13,362 nucleotides of DNA from an uncultured Eubacteriales bacterium (GTDB lineage Bacteria > Bacillota > Clostridia > Oscillospirales > Oscillospiraceae). Below are positions 7,865-13,245 of this stretch, piece after piece; position 1 is the stretch's first letter; each line of letters begins with the position of its first letter. Both the position numbers and the translations under genes were made by a program. The notes under the pieces are model-generated. The model did not search any database, was not told the DNA's origin, and worked only from the letters and a program-made list of their open reading frames with translations. The stretch spans positions 1 through 13,362 of the forward strand of contig UQVA01000038.1 of the NCBI GenBank assembly GCA_900544405.1, given 5' to 3'.

Positions 7865-8893
7865 ATGAAGATCATTTTGGACGCCATGGGCGGCGATAAT
7901 GCCCCGGAGGCAGCGGTCCTTGGGGCCATTCAGGCAGAAAAGGAACTGGGGGTGCCCATCATTCTGGTGGGCCGGGGGGAAGAAATCCTCGCCGCCATGC
8001 GCTCCCACGGAATTCAGGACCTGCCGGAGGGCATGGAGATCGCCAATGCCGACGATGTTGTCGATATGCACGACGATCCGGCCTCCATTATTCATAAGCG
8101 GAAAAATTCCTCCATGGTCATCGGCCTGAAAATGCTCTCTGACGGCCAGGGGGACGCCTTCGTGTCCGCAGGCAGCACCGGGGCTTTGCTCACCGGAGCG
8201 ACCCTGATGGTGAAGCGGGTGAAGGGCCTCCGCCGGGCGGCCATGGGTCCGGCCATGCCCAATAAGGCCGGGGGCAAGACGGTTATTGTGGACTGCGGGG
8301 CCAATGCCGAGTGTACGCCGGAATTCCTGCTGCAATTCGGTCTGGTGGGATCCCTGTACGCCCGGAAAAATCTGGGTATCGAGAATCCCAAGGTGGGCCT
8401 CCTGAACATCGGCACCGAGGATTCCAAGGGAACGGACCTGCAAAAGGGCGCTTACGCCCTGCTGACCGAGGCGAAAGATGCGGGTCTTGTGAACTTCGTG
8501 GGCAACGTGGAGGCCCGGGACGTGCCGCTGGGAGCCGTGGACGTGGTGGTCTGTGACGGATTTTCCGGCAACGTGCTGCTGAAATCCATCGAAGGCACGG
8601 CCATGTTCATGGGCAGCCTGGTGAAGCGGATGTTCAAGAAAAACGTCTTTACCATGCTGGGCGCCCTGCTGTGCAAGAGTGGCCTCAAGAATATGATGTC
8701 CATGCTGGACTACCGGGAGATCGGCGGGACCCCCTTCCTGGGCATCCGCAAGCCGGTCATCAAGGCCCACGGGTCCTCCGATGCCCTGGCCTTCCGGAAC
8801 GCCATCGCCCAGGCGGTGAATGCGGCGAAAAACGATATTTCTGCGGACCTGGAGCAGATGCTCGCCGCAGTGAAGGAGCAAAGCAATGATTGA
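7865..8893 (+). CDS. plsX: Phosphate acyltransferase PlsX
   Basis: Converts acyl-ACP and phosphate to acyl-phosphate, the acyl donor for PlsY in the first step of phospholipid synthesis. It is a peripheral membrane enzyme. The 342-residue protein has the expected blocks: DAMGGDNAP at 6-14, the phosphate-loop-like SAGSTGALLTGA at 101-112, VDCGAN at 142-147, LLNIGTE at 179-185, FVGNVE at 211-216 and VVCDGFSGN at 228-236. The length is normal. The start follows trmFO by 18 bp, with AAGAGG at 7852-7857. In many Bacillota plsX is followed by fabD, fabG and acpP before rnc. Here it runs directly into rnc with an 8 bp overlap, so acyl carrier protein must be encoded elsewhere. Confidence 0.96.
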   Translation: MKIILDAMGGDNAPEAAVLGAIQAEKELGVPIILVGRGEEILAAMRSHGIQDLPEGMEIANADDVVDMHDDPASIIHKRKNSSMVIGLKMLSDGQGDAFVSAGSTGALLTGATLMVKRVKGLRRAAMGPAMPNKAGGKTVIVDCGANAECTPEFLLQFGLVGSLYARKNLGIENPKVGLLNIGTEDSKGTDLQKGAYALLTEAKDAGLVNFVGNVEARDVPLGAVDVVVCDGFSGNVLLKSIEGTAMFMGSLVKRMFKKNVFTMLGALLCKSGLKNMMSMLDYREIGGTPFLGIRKPVIKAHGSSDALAFRNAIAQAVNAAKNDISADLEQMLAAVKEQSND

Positions 8894-9575
8894 AGCCTTG
8901 GAACAGGCGCTGGGATATACCTTTCGGGACAAGAGCCTCCTGCGCAACGCCCTGACCCATTCCTCTTACGCCAATGAAATGTATCATGAAAGCCTGCTCA
9001 GCAACGAGCGGCTGGAATTTCTGGGGGATTCCATTCTGGGCATGGTGGTGGCGGAGTTCCTCTACCGGAGCTTCCCGGACCGACCCGAAGGGGAACTGAC
9101 CCGGATGCGGGCAGATATGGTCTGCGAGAATACCCTGGCGGAGATTGCCCATCAGCTGGATCTGGGACGGCATTTGCTGCTGGGCCACGGCGAGGAGCAG
9201 GGGGGCGGCCGAAGCCGCAATTCCATCCTGGCCGATGCAGTGGAGTCGGTGCTGGCGGCCAGCTTCCTGGACGGGGGCTTCCCGGCGGCAAGGGGCATCA
9301 TCGAACGGCTGGTGCTGACCCATGTGCCCAAGACCCAGCTCCACAACCGGGACTATAAGACGGCCCTGCAGGAGCGGGTCCAGCAGAAGCGGAACCAGGT
9401 GCTTACATACACCCTGATCGGAGAGTCCGGCCCGGACCATGACAAGCATTTTCAGGTGGAGGTCTGCCTGAACGGTGCGGTGGTGGGCCTGGGCGACGGC
9501 AGCAGCAAGAAGCGTGCCGAGCAGGATGCCGCCAGAGACGCTCTGGAAAAACTCTTTCCGGGAGAAGCACAATAA
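8886..9575 (+). CDS. rnc: Ribonuclease III
   Basis: A double-strand-specific endoribonuclease for rRNA precursors and structured mRNAs. The 229-residue protein has the RIIID domain (about 1-148) with the signature NERLEFLGDSIL at 40-51. The acidic catalytic and metal residues E41, E44, D48, D117 and E120 show the same spacing as in the Escherichia coli enzyme. The C-terminal double-stranded RNA-binding domain (about 155-226) ends with the GSSKKRAEQDAARDAL helix motif at 205-220. The ATG is supported by AGGAG at 8874-8878 and overlaps the end of plsX by 8 bp. It is the last gene of the + strand block, and a strong terminator starts 6 bp after its stop codon. Confidence 0.96.
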   Translation: MIEALEQALGYTFRDKSLLRNALTHSSYANEMYHESLLSNERLEFLGDSILGMVVAEFLYRSFPDRPEGELTRMRADMVCENTLAEIAHQLDLGRHLLLGHGEEQGGGRSRNSILADAVESVLAASFLDGGFPAARGIIERLVLTHVPKTQLHNRDYKTALQERVQQKRNQVLTYTLIGESGPDHDKHFQVEVCLNGAVVGLGDGSSKKRAEQDAARDALEKLFPGEAQ

Positions 9576-9581
9576 GGAAAA

Positions 9582-9616
9582 AGCGCTCTCACTTCATCGA
9601 AGTGAGGGCGTTTTTT
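9582..9616 (+). terminator. Intrinsic terminator after rnc
   Basis: A 12 bp stem (9584-9595 with 9599-9610, one G-U pair) closes a 3 nt loop and is followed by six T residues (9611-9616). A-rich sequence at 9577-9582 precedes the stem, so it may also work on the opposite strand. It ends the ktrB-rnc block and insulates it from the convergent sigK fragment. Confidence 0.9.
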
Positions 9617-9660
9617 AGAGAAAAGAGAAAAGTGAAAAGAGAAGAGAAAAGGAAGGGAAA
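9617..9660. other. Purine-rich non-coding tract
   Basis: Forty-four bases of almost pure A and G on the + strand with a single T, made of repeated GAAAA/GAGAAA motifs. It lies between the rnc terminator and the palindromic repeat. I see no gene, and it resembles a low-complexity relic of slippage. The rest of the gap up to 9683 shows no clear feature. Confidence 0.5.
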
Positions 9661-9683
9661 AATCCTTCCGGCGTGGCGTTTGC

Positions 9684-9870
9684 CTCCCGGCGTGTAGGGG
9701 GAGCCTTCACTCTGAGCAATCGGCCCGGTACTTCTGAGCAAAGGCTTCCCCTGGAGGGGAAGGTGTCACGCCTTATGGCGTGACACCGTAGTAGAGGTAT
9801 GACTGCCACCGGCAGTCATATAGATTTCGGATTCGCTGCGCGGAGTACCACCCTCCAGGGGAAGGCTTTG
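9684..9870. repeat. Nested-palindrome intergenic repeat (MITE/REP-like)
   Basis: The left edge (9684-9699) is the exact reverse complement of 32-47. Inside lies a 14 bp inverted repeat (9745-9758 and 9851-9864, arm CTTCCCCTGGAGGG). It encloses two perfect hairpins: an 11 bp stem with TTAT loop (9762-9772 with 9777-9787) and a 10 bp stem with ACC loop (9798-9807 with 9811-9820). A short direct repeat TCTGAGCAA occurs at 9711-9719 and 9733-9741. ATTCGCTGCGCGG at 9831-9843 recurs at 12-24. No protein is encoded with any confidence. The structure suggests a non-autonomous mobile or structured RNA/DNA repeat. Its edges are estimates. Confidence 0.65.
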
Positions 9871-9891
9871 GCCTGTGCTTCGTTTTAGCCC

Positions 9892-10260
9892 CTACCTCCC
9901 CTCCCCCGCTTCCAATGCTTTCCTCAGTTTTTCCAGGGCCCGTTTTTCGATTCTGGACACATAGCTTCGGCTGATGCCGCACGCCTCCGCCACTTGCCGC
10001 TGGCGCTGGGGCGGGCTGCCGTCCAGGCCATAGCGCCGGACGATCACCGCCCGTTCCTGCTTCGTCAGGCATTGCTCCACCGCCTTGCCCACCCGCTTGG
10101 CGTCCTCCCGGACGCAAATTTGCTCCAGCAGGTCCTCGTCCTCGCTGACCACGTCCAGAAAGGACAGGGCCGTGCCGTCGGTGCCCGTCTCGATGGTGTC
10201 CGACAGGGACACATCCTGGGCGCTTTTCCGCTGGGCCCGGAAGTGCATGAGAATCTCATT
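9892..10260 (-). CDS. sigK: C-terminal part of split sporulation sigma factor SigK
   Basis: Encodes 122 residues beginning NEILMHFRAQRKSAQDVSL, matching SigK from the end of region 2.4 through regions 3 and 4. The region 4.2 helix-turn-helix is at about 86-107 of the fragment (QRQVAEACGISRSYVSRIEK). The MH(L/F)RA and ISRSYVSRIEKRAL stretches fit SigK better than SigE. Intact SigK reads ...RCIENEILMH. Here the residues before NEILMH are ERIA, which come from the 3' end of the recombinase gene, so homology stops exactly at AATGA (10256-10260). The open frame runs on to 10347 but has no credible start or ribosome binding site. The N-terminal half should lie on the - strand beyond 13362. SigK drives late mother-cell transcription (coat, cortex). 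The frame is undamaged to its stop, which fits a gene rebuilt by excision rather than a dead one. It is equivalent to B. subtilis spoIIIC. Confidence 0.9.
   Translation of the reverse strand, partial: NEILMHFRAQRKSAQDVSLSDTIETGTDGTALSFLDVVSEDEDLLEQICVREDAKRVGKAVEQCLTKQERAVIVRRYGLDGSPPQRQRQVAEACGISRSYVSRIEKRALEKLRKALEAGEGR
10247..10260 (-). other. Recombination (att) junction between sigK fragment and intervening element
   Basis: The pentamer AATGA (- strand, 10256-10260) is where sigK homology begins and the recombinase gene ends. As I recall, the B. subtilis skin element recombines within the same 5 bp sequence, AATGA. On the - strand the bases serve twice: AAT GAG (Asn-Glu) in the sigK frame and GAA TGA (Glu-stop) in the recombinase frame. 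A 13 bp palindrome with one central base (10247-10252 and 10254-10259) overlaps the core. That it is the exact crossover is inference until the other end is seen. Confidence 0.75.
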
Positions 10261-11965
10261 CGCTATCCTCTCCCAACGGATACATAGGTTGCTCAACAGG
10301 GGGCAAATCCGCCTCTCCATCCTCCGCAAAGAGGTACACATAGGCATTTTTGCCGTCCCAGACCACCTTTTTGACGATGGTGCGCAGCAGGCGGCGTTTT
10401 TCCTCCAGCGTGGCCGAATCCACCGCGCTGGCGAAGGATTCGATCATTTCCTGATGGAAGGCGAACTCCTGATGGAGCATCCGGCTCTGCTCGGTGAGGG
10501 CTTCCAACTCGGAAAGCCTTGCCTGCTGGGTCTCGCTCTCTCGATGCAGCTCGTCGATCTGCTCCATGACGTACTTGGCAGAGGTGTCGCTGGCAACGGA
10601 CAGGGACTCCACCAACCGCTTGATGCGGTCTTCCGTTTCGGCGTGCTTCTCCTTCAGCAGTGCCAGCTCCGCATCGTAGCCCTCCTTGCTGCCGCTGATG
10701 ACCTTCTTGGTCTGCGCCAGCAGCTTGGCAAGCGTTTCTTTATCGGCGGACAGCTTGCGGATCTCCTCGATGATCTTGGCGTCCAGCGTGTTGCCGTTGC
10801 AGTTTTTCATAGAGCAGACGGTGCCGTGACTGCGCTCCTTGGTGGAGCACATGTAGGTGTAGATCAGCTCACCGTCCGCCGTGCGGCGGTTGGTCAGCTT
10901 CGGGCGCATATAGTCGCCGCATTCGCCACAGCGCAGCAGCCCGGACAGCAGCGCCACGTTGCTGCGGGGTCTGCGGTAGCTCTTGGATTTGTTGACATCC
11001 AGCATGGCCTGCACCCGCACCCAGTCGCTGCCCGCGATGACGCCGGGGTGCTTGCCCACCGCCACGATCCACTCCTCCATGGGGCGGATCTGGTTTGCCT
11101 TGCCGGGACGCTGGAGGGTGCGGTTATATGCCATGACGCCGTGCTCGCCGTCGAATTCCGAGCGCTCGGCAAACAGGTCAACATTGTTTTCTTTCAGATA
11201 CTGATACGCCGTGTCATCGGCGATCATGTAGACCGGGTTCGTGAGAATACCACGGATGGCAAAGCGGGTGAACTGCTTGCCACGCTTCGTGACGCAGCGG
11301 TGCTCCAAAAGGTACTGGTCAGTCTTGCTGAGAGAACCGGTTTCCATGAATACGGAGAAAATTGTTTTGACCAGCTGGATTTCCTCCGGAATGGGCTTCA
11401 GCTTGTAGGCCTTGCGCTCCTTGCCGTCCACCGTTATCTTGGATTCACTCTCTGAAGCGTAGCCGGTGGGCGTTGTGCCGCCCAGCCAGCGCCCGGTCTT
11501 GGACAGCTCGTGCATGTTGTCCCGGATACGCTCGGCAATGGTTTCCCGCTCCAGCTGGGAGAACACCGACGCAATGTACATCATGGCGCGGCCCATAGGC
11601 GAGGACGTGTCGAACTGCTCGCGGATGGAGATGAAGTCGATGTGCCGGTCGCCCAGGTCCTCGATGAGCTTGGCAAAGTCGCCGATATTGCGGCTGATGC
11701 GGTCAAGGCGGTAGACCACGATGGCGGCAAATTCAATCTTCTGGGAGTCCTTCATCATCTTCTTGAACTGCGGGCGCTCCAGATTACCGCCGGAAAAGCC
11801 CTCATCCTCGTAGACCAGTGCGTTTTCCGCTGCATCGTCGCCAAAGTGCATGGCGATATACTGGCGGCACAGCTCGATCTGATTTTCGATACTCTCGCCC
11901 TTGCCGGTGAATTTGGACTTACGGGAGTAGATAACATATTGCTTTGACTTGTCTTTCGTCTTCAT
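10256..11965 (-). CDS. Large serine recombinase (SpoIVCA-like)
   Basis: A 569-residue site-specific recombinase that likely integrates and excises the sigK-intervening element. Domains in order: resolvase catalytic domain (about 9-155) with the YSRKS motif (R15, nucleophile S17) and YRLDRISRN at 85-93; recombinase domain (about 165-290); zinc ribbon C346, C349, C373, C384; a long coiled coil (about 430-505) that in this family controls synapsis direction; and a C-terminal tail ending GEDSE. The ATG at 11965 is preferred because GAGG lies 8 nt upstream. An in-frame ATG 15 bp earlier would start before this site. The TGA stop forms part of the AATGA junction. An extended -10 promoter lies just upstream. 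All catalytic and zinc residues are present, so the enzyme appears functional. Its role in sigK excision follows from position. It may belong to an integrative element that uses sigK as its target. Confidence 0.93.
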   Translation of the reverse strand: MKTKDKSKQYVIYSRKSKFTGKGESIENQIELCRQYIAMHFGDDAAENALVYEDEGFSGGNLERPQFKKMMKDSQKIEFAAIVVYRLDRISRNIGDFAKLIEDLGDRHIDFISIREQFDTSSPMGRAMMYIASVFSQLERETIAERIRDNMHELSKTGRWLGGTTPTGYASESESKITVDGKERKAYKLKPIPEEIQLVKTIFSVFMETGSLSKTDQYLLEHRCVTKRGKQFTRFAIRGILTNPVYMIADDTAYQYLKENNVDLFAERSEFDGEHGVMAYNRTLQRPGKANQIRPMEEWIVAVGKHPGVIAGSDWVRVQAMLDVNKSKSYRRPRSNVALLSGLLRCGECGDYMRPKLTNRRTADGELIYTYMCSTKERSHGTVCSMKNCNGNTLDAKIIEEIRKLSADKETLAKLLAQTKKVISGSKEGYDAELALLKEKHAETEDRIKRLVESLSVASDTSAKYVMEQIDELHRESETQQARLSELEALTEQSRMLHQEFAFHQEMIESFASAVDSATLEEKRRLLRTIVKKVVWDGKNAYVYLFAEDGEADLPPVEQPMYPLGEDSE

Positions 11966-12002
11966 AGCGGTACCTCGCACATATCGTTAGGTTGATGGCA
12001 CC

Positions 12003-12031
12003 ATTATACCAGATTGGACGTCATTTGAAAA
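12003..12031 (-). promoter_or_regulatory. Extended -10 promoter of the recombinase gene
   Basis: Read on the - strand: -35 TTTTCA (12026-12031, four of six bases), a 17 bp spacer, then TGG followed by a perfect TATAAT (12003-12008). Start is predicted near 11996, giving a leader of about 30 nt to the recombinase ATG. It is a vegetative sigma-A pattern. I do not see a mother-cell SigE/SigK-type -10 (CATA-nnnT) nearby. Two GGTACC palindromes (11969-11974 and 12032-12037) flank it 63 bp apart and could be chance. Confidence 0.6.
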
Positions 12032-12059
12032 GGTACCCAAGGGAAGAATCTGAAAAAAA

Positions 12060-12317
12060 TTGGATTTGAGAGCATCGCTCATCGACGCCATCCAAACGAG
12101 CGACGGAATGAGCGATGGAAAGACGGACAAGAAGGCTTTGCGCTGGCAGAAGATTGAGCAGTTCTTGCAGACGCATGCGTATATCATGAACGCCGATGTG
12201 CGGGAGCTGTGCGGAGTGTCAGCAGCGACGGCAAACCGAATACTGACGAATTTAGTGGAAATCGGTTTTCTTATTCGGGTACACATCGGTGGACATTGGC
12301 AGTATCTACCGAAATAG
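12060..12317 (+). CDS. Small winged-helix DNA-binding protein, possibly a C-terminal remnant
   Basis: An 85-residue ORF with a winged helix at about 27-83 (KIEQFLQTHAYIMNADVREL, then CGVSAATANRILTNLVEIGF and a wing ending HWQYL). The segment SDGMSDGKTDKK before it resembles the SDK/TDK linkers that precede C-terminal winged helices in AlbA_2-type ATP-binding regulators, so it may be the 3' end of such a gene whose front was lost. The start is uncertain: TTG at 12060 with a weak, distant GGGAAG, or ATG at 12108. It is divergent from the recombinase, with about 95 bp between them, and ends 24 bp before the ATPase gene. A regulator of recombinase or ATPase expression is a possible alternative. 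Confidence 0.55.
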   Translation: MDLRASLIDAIQTSDGMSDGKTDKKALRWQKIEQFLQTHAYIMNADVRELCGVSAATANRILTNLVEIGFLIRVHIGGHWQYLPK

Positions 12318-12341
12318 ATAAAAATAGTAGGAGTGACAATT

Positions 12342-13245
12342 ATGGAGTATCCTAAAGAATTAAAATTCAAGGTCAATAATATCTTTGGTCCAGAAGACAT
12401 TGCAATAACTTTGTATTCATGGTTAACGACTTTTGTTGGTGCAAATGGTTCTGGTAAAACTCAAACATTAAAAGCTCTCCGAAATTATCTCAAAGGGAAA
12501 GTTGGACGAGATAAGGTACGATATTTGTCCTCGAATCGAATTGGATCCATGGAGCAATATCGTTCTATAGTAAACCAGTATATATACTGCAGATTCATAT
12601 TCTGTTGAAGACCAAGAAGCGAAAAAGGTGCGCCATGAAATAGAAACTGCATCTGGCGACTTTTTTACTCTGGATGATCGAAAAGACGTATACATTAAAG
12701 TGGCAGAACGGTTGTCGGTCCTTTTCAAGAGACAGATATTTATACGTTGGGGCGCTGGAAACATGAAGGTGTTTTTCGGAAAATCAGGTAGCAATTCTGA
12801 ATATTCCGTTGCAGTTGAAGCCAGTGGCCTAGTTAATATAATTTCAATTTTGGCAGCACTTTTTGATGAAACCATTGAAGTCTTACTTATTGACGAGCCA
12901 GAGGTATCGCTGCATCCTCAATTACAATCCTATTTGTTCCGTGAAATGACACTCGCTGCAAAGGAATACAATAAAACGATTATTATATCTACACATTCTG
13001 CACAAATGATTGAACTTCATCAAGCCGCTGATTTATGTAACTACGTTTTTTTCAGTGATAATGAATTGCCTAAACAAATAGCACCTGATGCACCCGAACT
13101 CAACAATAATAAGCTAAAGGAATTTCTTCTGCGCATGAGCCTTATATATAACGAGGGATTCTTTGCGAAAAAGGTAACCCCCTCACTAATCAACTGGGAA
13201 AATTTTTCGGATTTGAACGAAAAACTTTTTAGAATTTTTCTATGA
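12342..13245 (+). pseudogene. Frameshifted, 3'-truncated OLD-like AAA ATPase
   Basis: An AAA/ABC-type ATPase gene in two frames. The first part has Walker A GANGSGKT at 33-40 and ends at a TGA at 12606-12608. The second frame, open from 12574, reads ADSYSVEDQEAKKVRHE and carries a signature-like EASGLVNIISIL, Walker B VLLIDEPEVSLHP and the H-loop IIISTHS. The frame change falls at 12579-12586, a (TA)4 tract. One more TA unit would join both parts in a single frame. The ATG at 12342 has AGGAG at 12329-12333. After FFAKKV, the point where OLD-family proteins normally pass into a Toprim nuclease domain, the frame enters the repeat array and stops at 13245. OLD-like ATPases often act in anti-phage defence, but this copy seems inactive as written. 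Much more AT-rich than the host genes. Confidence 0.75.

Noticed and set aside
6341..8947. Very long open frame on the - strand opposite topA, trmFO and plsX
   Set aside because: It mirrors the codon-position GC bias of three well-identified genes, its translation is rich in H, G, Q and L with no domain, and it spans several real gene boundaries. The frame opposite topA (4254-6281) and the one opposite ktrB (117-1274) are shadows for the same reason.
9684..9870. A structured RNA gene such as a riboswitch or tRNA
   Set aside because: The hairpins are perfect palindromes with minimal loops and match another copy at the window start, as expected of a dispersed repeat. No tRNA arms or known riboswitch core are seen, and it is not placed in a 5' leader.
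10261..10347. The extra 29 codons upstream of the sigma fragment as its true N-terminus
   Set aside because: They are the recombinase 3' end read in another frame (MPMCTSLRRMERR...), have no ribosome binding site, and are unlike any sigma factor region 2.
10085..11455. 456-codon open frame on the + strand opposite the recombinase
   Set aside because: The - strand protein has complete catalytic and zinc motifs, while the + strand translation has no recognisable domain and no ribosome binding site.
11987..12400. 137-codon - strand frame upstream of the recombinase
   Set aside because: It overlaps the recombinase promoter and is antisense to the winged-helix ORF and the ATPase start. It has no ribosome binding site and no recognisable fold.
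12573..12608. Programmed translational frameshift in the ATPase gene
   Set aside because: No slippery heptamer, stimulatory hairpin or internal Shine-Dalgarno pattern is evident. Loss of one TA unit is a simpler account.
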